A DNA stretch of 64,000 nucleotides, from assembly GCF_032051675.1 (NCBI RefSeq), contig NZ_CP116968.1, forward strand, positions 2,356,001 to 2,420,000, read 5' to 3'. The notes under the pieces are model-generated. The model saw nothing but the letters and a program-made list of their open reading frames with translations. It had not been told where the DNA came from and made no database searches. Below, piece by piece: positions 10,200-19,834 of this stretch. A program made the translations under genes and the position numbers. Numbering within the stretch: position 1 is the stretch's first letter; each line of letters begins with the position of its first letter. This DNA comes from Candidatus Nitrospira neomarina. GTDB lineage: Bacteria > Nitrospirota > Nitrospiria > Nitrospirales > UBA8639.

Positions 10200-11360
10200 T
10201 CAGTAATACAGATGAAGGCCGACTCCGATCCACTCGGTTCGCTGAGAATAAAATTGGCCGTTGGGTGAAGCACCCTTATAATACTCCATTAAGAGTTGAA
10301 GTTTGCGATCGCCGATACGGGCATTTTCGAATTGTAGCCCTGCCATCAGCGAACGGTTGATGATCCAATTGCTTCTCTCATTGACCTGAAAATCTCCATA
10401 CGCCACCGGACGAATCTTCCCGCTCAATAACGTCCAAGGGCTCGTTAATTCGGCCCCGAATTGGCTTGTGCCGCGGCCTAACGAGTCGGGATCCCGATTC
10501 ACCAGTATCCCGCCGCCGCCATACACCCGGAACCAGTCGAACAATTCATAGGACAACTTTGCATCAATTTCTTCATAGGACAAATTGATTCTGTTCGGCT
10601 GGTTATTGAGAATGAATTCATCACCAAGATGGGAACTTTGATGATGGATGCGAAGGAAGCCGGAAAGGGAACCGGTCCGATAACTGGCAAGAAGGCCGGC
10701 AGTATAATCAGCGTTGACAAGGTCTTTGGACGACGCGTCCAAATCGAACACGCTGAAAACTCCGCCCTGGAACGCGATTTCCCATTGTCCGTCGAATGGC
10801 GCAGCATTCCGATAGATCGCGAACGTTTCTCCGAAATTTGCCGAGCCGGTTTTTGAGGGTTCGGAACCTTTTGAAATATCACGATAGGTCACGGAGAAAT
10901 GCGGCCAACGTGGGTCGGCATGAAGCGGATCGAAGAGAAGACCATTCGGAAGAAACTTGGACTCGGGCTTGGGAATTTCTTGCGTGATAGCATCCGATGG
11001 AGGAGGTTTGGGAGTCACGGAGTCGGCATTGCCCTCTATGACTTCTACTCGCTTGACACCGGGAATGTTTTCCAGCGCGGTCTGGACCTTCGTTCGGTCC
11101 AGAGTCCCGAGCGAAACGGCATAGACGGTCACGACGCCGTCTTTTACGATCAAGGAGGCATTGGTTGCGTTAAATTCATGTTGAAGTACAGCGGCGGCAT
11201 ATCCGGCGATGTAGGAATCTTCGACCGCGATGGCGTTTGGCATCCATCCAAAAATACAACAGAGTAGGAACACGATCACGTTTGTCCATTTCCGCAATCC
11301 TGTATGGGTCGTTGTGGGAACCGTAGAATCTGCGGCGAGAGAAGCAACCGGTTGGGTCAT
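10200..11360 (-). CDS. BON domain fused to DUF1207 outer-membrane-type protein
   Basis: This 386-residue envelope protein begins with a cytoplasmic stretch and a hydrophobic export segment (about 24-46). A BON domain follows (about 49-115, including LIVKDGVVTVYAVSLG and IPGVKRVEVIEG). After a proline-rich linker the rest (about 136-386) resembles DUF1207, with the diagnostic opening FLPNGLLFDPLHADPRWPHF. Alternating strands rich in aromatic residues and a final LHLYY favour a beta-barrel at the outer membrane. BON domains bind phospholipid-like surfaces; DUF1207 has no settled function. The fusion is the unusual point. The gene lies upstream, on the same strand, of nothing obviously linked. 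Confidence 0.75.
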   Translation of the reverse strand: MTQPVASLAADSTVPTTTHTGLRKWTNVIVFLLCCIFGWMPNAIAVEDSYIAGYAAAVLQHEFNATNASLIVKDGVVTVYAVSLGTLDRTKVQTALENIPGVKRVEVIEGNADSVTPKPPPSDAITQEIPKPESKFLPNGLLFDPLHADPRWPHFSVTYRDISKGSEPSKTGSANFGETFAIYRNAAPFDGQWEIAFQGGVFSVFDLDASSKDLVNADYTAGLLASYRTGSLSGFLRIHHQSSHLGDEFILNNQPNRINLSYEEIDAKLSYELFDWFRVYGGGGILVNRDPDSLGRGTSQFGAELTSPWTLLSGKIRPVAYGDFQVNERSNWIINRSLMAGLQFENARIGDRKLQLLMEYYKGASPNGQFYSQRTEWIGVGLHLYY

Positions 11361-11683
11361 GGGAATTTGCGCTCCTTACCGAAGGTTAAAAGGAATAAGA
11401 ACCTCGCGAGGAAATACTCAACGCTCAGGGAACACCGGAAAGTTCTCTTAGCTGGCACCACAGACCACTTTCTTTTTGGAGTGGTCAGGTTAGGGCATCC
11501 TGGTTTATCAGGAAGAAGCCCTGCTCACAAAATAGCATGACGAATGATTTTGGTTGGACAGACAAAACGTCAGGGTGAGCGGCATAATTTGGACATTGTC
11601 AAATAAGAAGATTCACGGGGTCACGCGCAAAGGACTGATTATTTATTCAACAATGACGATTTGGTTCTTATGTCTGTCCCAAT

Positions 11684-11724
11684 AAGAAGGCCGGCTGCAG
11701 AGTCAGTCCACAGCCGGCCTTCTT
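11684..11724 (-). terminator. Rho-independent terminator
   Basis: A perfect 14-bp inverted repeat (AAGAAGGCCGGCTG and its complement) encloses a 13-nt loop, and T-rich sequence follows the stem on the minus strand. It lies 25 nt beyond the stop of the gene at 11749-12036, which it should terminate. Confidence 0.85.
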
Positions 11725-11748
11725 AGAGATGCGTAAAAGGAATGAGAA

Positions 11749-12036
11749 TTACTTTTTCATCGGTTCTTCTTTCATGGGTTTCTTTTTCTTTTTACCCATT
11801 TTCTCTTTTCCCTGGGCTTCTATGTTACCAGGCATCTCCTGGCCTTTGGCGTCGGATGACATCTCTTCGCCTTTTCCCTTCATGTCCCCCATGGCGTCAT
11901 CAGCCGTTTTCATGCCCTCCTCTTTCATCGTTTCGGTCTTGTCTGTCATTTCGTCTCCCATCCCGGCCGCAAACGATACGGAACCGATCCCAAACAGCAA
12001 CACGATACCTGCACACATCAGAAATACGCGTTTCAT
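11749..12036 (-). CDS. small secreted highly charged protein
   Basis: The 95-residue product starts at 12036, where AAGGAGGTGATTCT precedes the ATG; a longer upstream reading has no such site. Residues 1-23 form a signal peptide (MKRVFLMCAGIVLLFGIGSV). The mature part is almost entirely Met, Asp, Glu, Lys and Gly, with repeated DEM/KGEEM units and a lysine-rich end (KKKKKPMKEEP). It resembles no enzyme. Low-complexity secreted proteins of this type may bind metals or act as stress proteins, but nothing here proves it. It is followed by a strong terminator and lies next to the chlorite dismutase gene. Confidence 0.75.
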   Translation of the reverse strand: MKRVFLMCAGIVLLFGIGSVSFAAGMGDEMTDKTETMKEEGMKTADDAMGDMKGKGEEMSSDAKGQEMPGNIEAQGKEKMGKKKKKPMKEEPMKK

Positions 12037-12185
12037 AGAATCACCTCCTTGAACAGACACACAGGTTGAATGGTGAAGATGTGAAACCGTGGGAAGAATG
12101 TTTGGCATGTTTCAATCCTTTCACCTCTGATGCCAAGGTTGGTTGCCACAAGGATGACGGGGCCCATCACCAGGCCGTCATCCGG

Positions 12186-12950
12186 CTATTTCACAAGAAG
12201 GTCGACAATATCATTCCAGCTTTTCAATGTGCCGATGATCGTCGGCTCTCCGAGCTGAACATTGAAGATATCTTCACGGACCATCCGTAACGCAATAACC
12301 AGGTCATTGAAATCCACCAGATTATTGGTTTCAAAGATGGTGAGAAAGTCCACATCCGAAATCCCGGTGGAATGGTACAATTTCCGCTTCACCGTTTTTA
12401 AATAGGCAACCGTGGGAATGGTGTGTTCTTTCATCAGTGCCACACGATCCTCTTTAGACAGGTTCCACCATTCGGCATTTTTCCGAATGGGGATCATAAT
12501 CGCATAGGTAGACGGATCACCTTCGTATTTCGCCCCTTTCAGTTGTTGAAGCAAATCAGGAAAATCCGGAGCATAATTCAATCCCTTGGTCACCCCGCTG
12601 ATCGTGTACTCCAAATCCAAATGCCGGCCAAGGCGGGTACTCCGAAGTTGGGTCAGTAATTGCTGGTTGGTTTTGAGTTCAGCGGAATGCAGACGAAGCA
12701 AAAAATGGGATTCTGTCGTCAATCCATAAGTCCAATATCCATCCACGGTCACCTGACTTGTGAATGCCTCCAACAGAGCTTTGGCCTCCTCCCCGCCTTT
12801 CTGCCTTTCCTCCATCGGCAAATCCTTCCAATCTTTATCCACCTCATAAAGGGCGAAGGTCCCAAACACCGGGGCATCGGCGGCCCAGCTTAACCCAGAC
12901 AAACAAAATTGCACGACCGTAATGAACAACAAAGATAGTAATACAGGCAT
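12186..12950 (-). CDS. cld: periplasmic chlorite dismutase-family haem enzyme
   Basis: Chlorite dismutase converts chlorite to chloride and O2 at a haem b. The start at 12950 is chosen because AAAAAGGAG sits just upstream; this leaves a clean signal peptide (MPVLLSLLFITVVQFCLSG) and a mature protein of about 230 residues, the length of the long pentameric Cld form. Counted from an upstream in-frame ATG at 12989, the proximal haem ligand is H189 (MKEHT) and the distal catalytic arginine is R202 (KTVKRKLYHSTG). Their spacing of 13 matches H160/R173 of the Nitrospira enzyme as I remember it. The blocks EWWNL and DVDFLTIFET are also typical. In nitrite oxidisers the natural substrate is debated, and detoxification of oxychlorine or other reactive species is plausible. 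Confidence 0.9.
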   Translation of the reverse strand: MPVLLSLLFITVVQFCLSGLSWAADAPVFGTFALYEVDKDWKDLPMEERQKGGEEAKALLEAFTSQVTVDGYWTYGLTTESHFLLRLHSAELKTNQQLLTQLRSTRLGRHLDLEYTISGVTKGLNYAPDFPDLLQQLKGAKYEGDPSTYAIMIPIRKNAEWWNLSKEDRVALMKEHTIPTVAYLKTVKRKLYHSTGISDVDFLTIFETNNLVDFNDLVIALRMVREDIFNVQLGEPTIIGTLKSWNDIVDLLVK

Positions 12951-13461
12951 ATGTTCACTCCTTTTTACCTGAGCCTTATTTTTTAACATGCGAATAGCAA
13001 ACGTCGGCTTACGGATGACCGGATAGATCTCCCAGGAATCCCCTTAGGAATTTTTGAACGGGAATCACCACACGCGGGTCGACTTTAGAACGGGCACGAG
13101 GGAAGAAATAATCTTTTAAGAAATGTTGAGATCTGGAGAAAGGCCACAGCAGAAAAAGGTCAGGAATACCACAAAAAAAATGCTGGTACGGGAGTTTTTG
13201 CGGAGGGTCTGCTCCGTGGCGGTAAAGCGGCCATTGCCCTATCAATAGCGCGACTTTCAGAACAGTCGGGACTCTCACGAATATTCCCTTTCCGACTGAA
13301 TGACTCCGGCCCTACCCGCTAAGAGACCATTGTGGAGAAAACCTCACCAAAGACCTGTGGAGGTCATTCCATATTGACGATCGACCGGAAAACCCCAGGC
13401 AAACGCATGGACTTGGATAGTTGTCTTTTATCCCTTCTATCCGTTACACGAGAAAAAAAAC
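12951..13461. other. intergenic region with no supported gene
   Basis: Short frames on both strands here have unlikely composition and no good start signals. The segment before 12951 carries the ribosome-binding site of cld. Nothing else could be identified. Confidence 0.5.
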
Positions 13462-13492
13462 GGCCTGTCGAGAGAAACACCCTCGACAGGCC
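13462..13492 (-). terminator. Rho-independent terminator
   Basis: An 11-bp perfect stem (GGCCTGTCGAG/CTCGACAGGCC) with a short loop is followed on the minus strand by eight consecutive T residues (the A-run at 13453-13460). It lies about 65 nt beyond the small secreted protein gene at 13557-13889. Confidence 0.88.
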
Positions 13493-13556
13493 TCAACACA
13501 GCTGGATAACTCTGATATTTCTCTAACCGGAAAACACTCCGATCATACTTCTGTCC

Positions 13557-13889
13557 TTATCTCCCTAAATTGTCTATTGTTGAATTGATGCTTTTACTCC
13601 GTTGATTAACCTCCCCCTTTGCCCCTTCCCGGAGTTGATCCACAATTCCCCCGGCTTCTTGTTGGGTGGAACGTTGGGCTTCAATGGCCCGCTCCTTTTG
13701 TGTTTCCTTGATGTTCTCTGCCGCATCCTCCATATTTTTCATCTCTCTCTCCTGAGCTTCATTGGCCGCCTGGTTTCTCTCTTCAGCTTGATTCTGTAAA
13801 TCATCCGCCGTCCCCGTCCCCGCCACGGACAATCCTGATACACCAACTACACACAGTACAGAAAATGCTCCTGATAATATCCAGGTCAT
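13557..13889 (-). CDS. small secreted helical protein, glutamate/glutamine-rich
   Basis: The 110-residue product has an N-terminal export signal (about 1-24, ending near SVAG). The rest is a single long amphipathic helix rich in Glu, Gln, Lys and Ala, with no cysteine. The composition recalls apolipoprotein- or LEA-like stress proteins, but no family is recognised. A clear terminator follows. It belongs to a run of small envelope genes (11749, 13557, 14088). Confidence 0.7.
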   Translation of the reverse strand: MTWILSGAFSVLCVVGVSGLSVAGTGTADDLQNQAEERNQAANEAQEREMKNMEDAAENIKETQKERAIEAQRSTQQEAGGIVDQLREGAKGEVNQRSKSINSTIDNLGR

Positions 13890-14087
13890 AAAAACCTCCC
13901 TGAGAAGAATGGTAAAGAGTAGAAAAACAAAGATGCCTCAATATTACCCATGAGACAGATATGCTGTAACTATTGGAAACCCTGGCAGTCAGCTACCCTC
14001 TTTTCGGATCTCAAATTTTTTGTACGGACACATAACACCTTGCCTCTTTTATACAATAGAGTCAATTTGCATCATCCCGGCAAATGT

Positions 14088-14687
14088 TCATCGCCAACCC
14101 CTGTGTCCCCTAAAATTGCGTCGGGCGTACCCAAAGGAATACGGAGAATACGGCCAATACCATCCCCGATTCCGGCCCCAGTAGGGATAAGGCCCCCAAT
14201 AGGGACCATACCCGTATCCGCCTTGAGGAATCAGCGGCCACACTTTCAAGGCTTGAATGGCAAGAACAGGATAATTTTTTTCTTCTGCATCCACTTGCAC
14301 GGACTTTTGGCCGGTCACTTCGCCTAGAATTGTTACCCGAGTGCCTTCGGGAAGCGTGGCCGGATCAAGAAAGGGCTGCTGAGTGGCAATGAAACGACCT
14401 TGGGAGAGAGTCCGATTCCATTTGGGAATCGAATCGCTGTCTAAGGGGATCTGAAGTACCATCACTTCGGTCCGGTCCACGAGACGTTTCGCAGACAGGA
14501 CGACTCCACCCACCTTGAGAAGGTGTCCGATATGTGCAGAGGGGTCTTGAATCACGTTGGCAAACGACGCACCGGCCGTCACCTGCCCTTCCTGGTTTGT
14601 GGAAAACGGGGAGGAGGAAAATGTCGCGCACCCACTCAGGCCAACCAACAGAACCACCAGATGAATACCCCGCATCCCAATTTTCAT
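14088..14687 (-). CDS. slp: Slp-family outer-membrane lipoprotein
   Basis: The start at 14687 is preceded by GGAGGG; a GTG five codons upstream has no site of its own. Residues 1-20 form a lipoprotein signal ending in the lipobox LSGC, so the protein is lipidated. The body has the Slp-like beta domain: IQDPSAHIGHLLKVGGVV, TEVMVLQIPLD and GTRVTILGEVTG. The C-terminus is a Gly/Tyr/Trp/Pro-rich tail (YGYGPYWGPYPYWGRN) ending in basic residues. Slp was first seen as a starvation-inducible outer-membrane lipoprotein of E. coli; its biochemical function is unclear. Confidence 0.85.
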   Translation of the reverse strand: MKIGMRGIHLVVLLVGLSGCATFSSSPFSTNQEGQVTAGASFANVIQDPSAHIGHLLKVGGVVLSAKRLVDRTEVMVLQIPLDSDSIPKWNRTLSQGRFIATQQPFLDPATLPEGTRVTILGEVTGQKSVQVDAEEKNYPVLAIQALKVWPLIPQGGYGYGPYWGPYPYWGRNRGWYWPYSPYSFGYARRNFRGHRGWR

Positions 14688-14972
14688 AGAGCCCTCCTTC
14701 ACCCCCTTATCTATTATACGCTTTCTCCCCCGTCCTTGAAGAGGAAAGAAGGGTAAGGATCTCTTGTTTGCCGGATTGATGAACTTTCGAATCTATTCGT
14801 TGAGAAGCCAACGAGAATGCAAAGACACAGGTGCTCCATCCACGAATCGCAATAATCCCATGCCCAGATGGTTCTTTGACTTGTGATTTCCCTTGTGATT
14901 TCCGTTGTTCCAGGTTACATTTCACCTATCACTATCAATTAATGACCTCTACCTACCCAAAAGGAGCAGACA

Positions 14973-15416
14973 ATGGCTGCAAAAAAAGCGGTAAAGAGCA
15001 CGGCGAGAAATGCCTCCAAAAAGGTCTCTCAAGTTAAGTCAGCGGCAAAGAAAAAATCAGCGACCGTGGCCAAGCAAGCCAAGACAGCGGCCAAAACCGG
15101 AGTCAAGAAAGCTAAGACCGCGACCAACCGGGCAAAAAGCACGATTTCCAAAGCCAAGAAAACGGCTACAAAGCGATCCGCCGGCGTTTCCTCGCGTGCG
15201 AAGAAAACCGTGAGCCAATTGAAAAAGGAAGGGGCGAAGAAAGTAGCCTCCACCAAAAAGGCCGTCAAAAAGAATACTCGAAAGGGTAAAAGCACCGTGC
15301 GCAGCGCAGCGAAGCAAGCCGGGAAAACGGTAGGAAAAAATGTGGGAAAAGCAATAAAAACAGTTGAGGAATTGGTCCAACAAGCCCAGGAATATGGCAA
15401 ATCCCTACTTGGCTAA
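14973..15416 (+). CDS. histone H1-like Lys/Ala-rich DNA-binding protein
   Basis: The 147-residue protein consists almost wholly of Lys, Ala, Thr, Ser and Val, with repeated AAKK/TAKK/KKA units like eukaryotic H1 tails and bacterial histone-like proteins (Hc1 and AlgP types). Only the last 25 residues (TVEELVQQAQEYGKSLLG) look like an ordinary amphipathic helix. Such proteins condense nucleic acid. AAAGGAGC precedes the ATG with good spacing. The very basic composition makes the opposite strand look open, but that frame is a shadow. Confidence 0.85.
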   Translation: MAAKKAVKSTARNASKKVSQVKSAAKKKSATVAKQAKTAAKTGVKKAKTATNRAKSTISKAKKTATKRSAGVSSRAKKTVSQLKKEGAKKVASTKKAVKKNTRKGKSTVRSAAKQAGKTVGKNVGKAIKTVEELVQQAQEYGKSLLG

Positions 15417-15463
15417 CAAGCACTGGGTTTCAAAGATGTCCTTGCCATACACTTTAACCGACC

Positions 15464-15552
15464 TGTCATCCTGAGACCATGGCGAAGGATCTGTGCCCAG
15501 GTTGACGATGCGACGGCACCGCGAGATTCTTCGTTTCACTCAGGATGACAAG
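15464..15552. repeat. dispersed palindromic repeat, copy A
   Basis: The element is bounded by inverted ends TGTCATCCTGAG and CTCAGGATGACA, and its left arm contains GAAGGATCTGTGCCCAG. It is one of ten related copies in this window and lies just after the histone-like gene. Confidence 0.8.
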
Positions 15553-15658
15553 GGCTCCCTGGACGTTCTCTAACTGTTCCTCGCTCATGATGCACCCGGC
15601 CGTGTCCGAACATGCCCATCGTCGTTCCTTGAACCCTTGGATGAGTGATTGAGACAGC

Positions 15659-15773
15659 TTGTCATGCTGAGCCCACGGCGAAGAATCTGTGCCCAGGCGG
15701 AAAATAATCCGGCTCAGCGAGATCCTTCTGTGGACCCGGCCCTGAGCTTTGCCGAATGGGTCAGGATGACAAG
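15659..15773. repeat. dispersed palindromic repeat, copy B
   Basis: The left end is TTGTCATGCTGAG with GAAGAATCTGTGCCCAGG inside, and the right end is GGTCAGGATGACAAG. It belongs to the same family as copy A, 100 nt away, but has a longer middle. Confidence 0.8.
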
Positions 15774-15819
15774 AGCCTCATTAATCCGTGGGACTAAGAG
15801 AAAAACGGGTGCGACCCAA

Positions 15820-16719
<900 letters not shown>

Positions 16720-17213
16720 ATCCTCCCCTTTTTAAACAAATTGAACCCGAAAAAAAAGGCTTGCTGGTTCACTCCATACATCTACCAAACATGGACACCG
16801 ATGTATAGCAGTCAGCCGACACTCTTCTCATGAGAGGTCATCATTTGTTCCAAAACATTTCAGCATGGCCGGGAACTTCTCCGGCCCTTTCATGTCGTCA
16901 ATCGAGTTGGTCCCCTAAGTTCAGTGGTTCCCGTGGAGTTGACTCCACGGGTCATGGGCCCAATCCCTCAGTAATTTTCACCGCGCCCCTGCCTCCCACC
17001 GGAACATGAATGAAGGAGTGGCTTTCCTTCCCAATCAACCAAGCTTGAAAGAGCCGAAAGGGAATACCCACCGTCCCTGACGGGTTATAGGGCCAACAGA
17101 ACCCGGCAATTCGATGAAACAAATTTGAACCACATTAGACGATAGGGCATGTTGTTGCGAACGAACGTTCACGTACCCCATGTACTATTATTCTCTTGCC
17201 ATGGAGTCACCAG
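16720..17213. other. divergent intergenic region with hairpins
   Basis: This region lies between divergent genes and should hold both promoters. Two strong small hairpins are visible: GGCCGG/CCGGCC at 16867-16886 followed by CTTT, and CCCGTGGAG-TTGA-CTCCACGGG at 16930-16951. Neither has a full T-run. No gene is supported. Confidence 0.55.
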
Positions 17214-18320
17214 ATGAAAGCCATTGCCGTGATCCCCGGAAAACCCAACTCCATCCATTTACGACAGGTTCCTTCCCCTCGATTGGACCACATTCCCGAT
17301 CATCGAGGTGTGCTCATTCAGGTGCTTCGAGTCGGGGTGGATGGCACGGACAAGGAGATTAACGCCGCCGAATACGGGCAGGCCCCTCCAGGAGATGATT
17401 TTTTGATCACCGGCCATGAATGTTTTGGGCAGGTGCGCGAGGTGGGAAAAGAGGTCACGGAATTTGCCACCGGGGATTATGTGGTCCCGACGGTCAGACG
17501 GCCCGGACAAAGTTTTTATGATCAAATCGGTCAATACGATATGACTACGGACGAAGTGTATTTCGAACGAGGGATTAACTTGCGGCATGGGTATCTGACT
17601 GAGCACATCGTGGAACATCCCGATTATCTAGTGCGGATTCCGCAAGGCCTCAAACATGTGGGTGTGCTGTTGGAGCCCACCTCCGTTATTGAAAAAGGCA
17701 TCATCCAAGCATATGAAAGTCAGCGCCGACTCAAAATCTGGAGGCCGCGGCGGGCCGCCGTGTTGGGTGCCGGAACCATCGGGCTCCTGGCCGCGCTCTC
17801 CCTCCGCATGCGGGGACTGCAAGTCACCAACATCGGTCGGACTCCGCCGCCCTACCGCAACTCACGACTGCTGGAAGAAATCGGTGTCAGGTATGTCTCC
17901 AACCAGGAAATGCCTCTTCCTGACGCGGCCAAACACTTTGGCCCGTTTGACATCATGTTTGAAGCCACCGGCCATGCCCAAATGGTCTTCGAGGCCATGG
18001 AGCATCTGGGAAAAAACGGAGTATTGATTCTATCCAGCGTGACGGGAGGGGGACGGACCTTACAAGTGCCTGCCGACATGATTAACCTGGGATTTGTGTT
18101 AGGGAATAAAGTGATGGTCGGAACCGTGAATGCCAATCGCGAATATTTTGAAGCGGGGGTCTACGATCTGGCGCGGGCGGAGTTGGAGTATCCTGGCTGG
18201 CTGTCCAAGCTCCTGACTCATCCGGTTGACGGATTGGACCGCTATGAGGAGATGATGCGTTTACTGACCGAGGAAAAGGGCGCCATCAAAGTGTTCGTGA
18301 ATGTTGCCAAGGAATGTTGA
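17214..18320 (+). CDS. glucose dehydrogenase-like medium-chain dehydrogenase
   Basis: The 368-residue protein resembles the zinc-dependent glucose dehydrogenase branch known from archaea. The start at 17214 has GGAG seven nt upstream. Family marks are MKAIAVIPGKP at the start, the GVDGTDKEI segment, the catalytic-site GHECFGQV, VRRPG, FERGINLRHG, the LLEPTSVIEKG block and a nucleotide-binding AVLGAGTIGLLAAL. Position 2 of the CGTD motif is Asp instead of Cys, as in the haloarchaeal enzyme. The four cysteines of the usual structural-zinc lobe are absent between VRRPG and FERGI. It would oxidise glucose or a related sugar to the lactone with NAD(P). Sugar specificity is inferred. Confidence 0.82.
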   Translation: MKAIAVIPGKPNSIHLRQVPSPRLDHIPDHRGVLIQVLRVGVDGTDKEINAAEYGQAPPGDDFLITGHECFGQVREVGKEVTEFATGDYVVPTVRRPGQSFYDQIGQYDMTTDEVYFERGINLRHGYLTEHIVEHPDYLVRIPQGLKHVGVLLEPTSVIEKGIIQAYESQRRLKIWRPRRAAVLGAGTIGLLAALSLRMRGLQVTNIGRTPPPYRNSRLLEEIGVRYVSNQEMPLPDAAKHFGPFDIMFEATGHAQMVFEAMEHLGKNGVLILSSVTGGGRTLQVPADMINLGFVLGNKVMVGTVNANREYFEAGVYDLARAELEYPGWLSKLLTHPVDGLDRYEEMMRLLTEEKGAIKVFVNVAKEC

Positions 18321-18492
18321 AAGTTCCGGTGGATAGCTTCCGACAGTTTGCCGTAGGTAGAACGCATCCATATTGGGTCGTCTGTCTCTACGATCGTTTC
18401 TGTCTTCCTTGTGTCACCTGAAAAACGGGGTTTTCCCATAATGGCTCACCATCACCTTCTCAAAGCAAGCCAGTGGAGGACCTAAACGTTTC

Positions 18493-19314
18493 ATGCGTGA
18501 ATCCTTCAGACATCATTGGCCTGAATACTTGATGGAGGCGGCAGGCCTGGGATTATTCATGATCTCGGCAGCCACGTTCGCCATCCTTTTGGAGCACCCC
18601 GCGTCTGCTTTCAGGCAGAGCCTTCCCGACGCGACGGTTCGCCGTTTAATCATGGGAATCGCCATGGGACTCACCGCAATCGGCATTATTTATTCACCCT
18701 GGGGGAAACAATCCGGGGCCCATATTAATCCATCGGTCACCTTGACGTTTTTCCGACTGGGGAAAGTTCAATTCTGGGACACGGTCTTCTATATCCTGTT
18801 TCAATGTTTTGGCGGGGTGGTAGGCATTTTCCTGGCTTCCTTTGTGGCCGGGAGCTTTCTGTTAGATCCCTCGGTCAATTATGTGGCGACACTCCCTGGA
18901 CCGGAGGGAGAGAGCCTGGCCTTTTTCGCGGAAATGTGCATTTCCTTCGGGTTGATGACGGTCGTGTTAATGTCAAGCAATCATCCGGCCCTTTCACGCT
19001 GGACCGGAGTGTTTGCCGGAATGCTCGTGGCCACCTACATTACGGTTGAAGCGCCATTCTCCGGGATGAGCATGAACCCTGCCCGGAGTCTGGCGTCCGC
19101 TTTTCCCGCTCAACTCTGGACCGGTTTTTGGATATACCTCACCGCGCCGGTTCTTGGAATGCTGTTGGCCGCGGAAGCCTATCTTCGAGTGGCGGGGATT
19201 CACAAAGTCTGGTGCGCCAAACTTCATCACCACAATTCCAAACGGTGTATTTTCCGCTGCGGATATCATGAGGCACCGGCATCGAAGACCCCGTCTTTTC
19301 ACACATCAGGCTGA
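18493..19314 (+). CDS. MIP-family channel (aquaporin/glycerol facilitator type)
   Basis: The 273-residue integral membrane protein has six hydrophobic helices and the two pore half-helices of the MIP family. The first box is HINPSVTL, so its third residue is Ser instead of Ala. The second is the canonical SMNPARSL with the selectivity-filter Arg. The length and the long C-terminal tail (about 235-273, Cys- and His-rich) are slightly unusual. It would pass water or small neutral solutes. It follows the glucose dehydrogenase by about 170 nt on the same strand; linkage is uncertain. Confidence 0.88.
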   Translation: MRESFRHHWPEYLMEAAGLGLFMISAATFAILLEHPASAFRQSLPDATVRRLIMGIAMGLTAIGIIYSPWGKQSGAHINPSVTLTFFRLGKVQFWDTVFYILFQCFGGVVGIFLASFVAGSFLLDPSVNYVATLPGPEGESLAFFAEMCISFGLMTVVLMSSNHPALSRWTGVFAGMLVATYITVEAPFSGMSMNPARSLASAFPAQLWTGFWIYLTAPVLGMLLAAEAYLRVAGIHKVWCAKLHHHNSKRCIFRCGYHEAPASKTPSFHTSG

Positions 19315-19355
19315 ACTCACCGCAATCAACCATTTTCTCATAGGGGAGAGCGTAT

Positions 19356-19571
19356 ATGACCTGTGCATGCGGCCAACCCATCGCTCATTCGGAATTCATT
19401 CAATCCATCCGTGATGGCCGGATACCATTTGAGGTCTATCACTGGCCCTGCCCCTCCTGCTCCACCTTGATGGAAGAACTGCGTTTAGCGGCCGACCCGA
19501 ATTATCACACGGCATCTTCCCTCGCCTATCCCGTCAGAACTGACAGGGAGCCAACAGTCGTATGCCTGTAA
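19356..19571 (+). CDS. small protein with two cysteine pairs
   Basis: The 71-residue product starts after GGGGAG at suitable spacing, 41 nt beyond the aquaporin stop. It contains TCACGQ near the start and CPSC at about 32-35, a pattern compatible with a zinc knuckle. The remainder is hydrophilic and ends in a lone Cys. No family is recognised. Its position suggests co-transcription with the aquaporin gene. Confidence 0.5.
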   Translation: MTCACGQPIAHSEFIQSIRDGRIPFEVYHWPCPSCSTLMEELRLAADPNYHTASSLAYPVRTDREPTVVCL

Positions 19572-19834
19572 GGCCTGCCGCATTCCCCTATTCCCAGCAT
19601 CAATGGGTATTGGTTTTTTTCAACGGGAAATCCACCCGCCTTTCAATTCCCAAGGCCGTCCGGCTTTAACGAATCCCCCTCCTGATCGGCCTGGGGGGAA
19701 AACGGGAGGTTACGAAAGTCCATATTCAGCATCCCGATGGGTCCGTTTCGGTCATCCAGCAGCACCCATCCATCAACCAACCACTCATCGTCCAGGAATA
19801 CCAAGGAAACGTGAATGCCCCAAGGGCAGAATAG
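19562..19834 (+). pseudogene. possible remnant of an ASPIC/UnbV-type domain
   Basis: One frame from the ATG at 19562 reads 35 codons to a TAA at 19667-19669, then continues open for 54 more codons to the TAG at 19832. The second part (LLIGLGGKREVTKV, HPDGSVSVI, NQPLIVQEYQG) follows the order of the C-terminal ASPIC/UnbV domain: a GLG, a basic Val-rich strand, a (W)PDG turn, then NQ-L-V-EG. The first part (HQWVLVFFNGKST) could be the preceding strand with the middle deleted. An overlapping frame at 19603-19950 is open but has poor composition. Assignment is by eye only. Confidence 0.35.

Noticed and set aside
13009-13278. 89-codon minus-strand frame
   Set aside because: It has no signal peptide, no family resemblance and no ribosome-binding site, and its composition (Phe, Leu, Pro, Arg) is unlike the real small secreted genes nearby.
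15464-15773. Repeats A and B considered as a small CRISPR-like or tRNA array
   Set aside because: Spacing is irregular, the units are imperfect palindromes, and no cloverleaf or regular spacer pattern is present.
16930-16951. Perfect nine-base hairpin upstream of the glucose dehydrogenase gene
   Set aside because: It lacks the T-run of a terminator, has no surrounding conserved riboswitch-like structure and is noted only as part of the intergenic entry.
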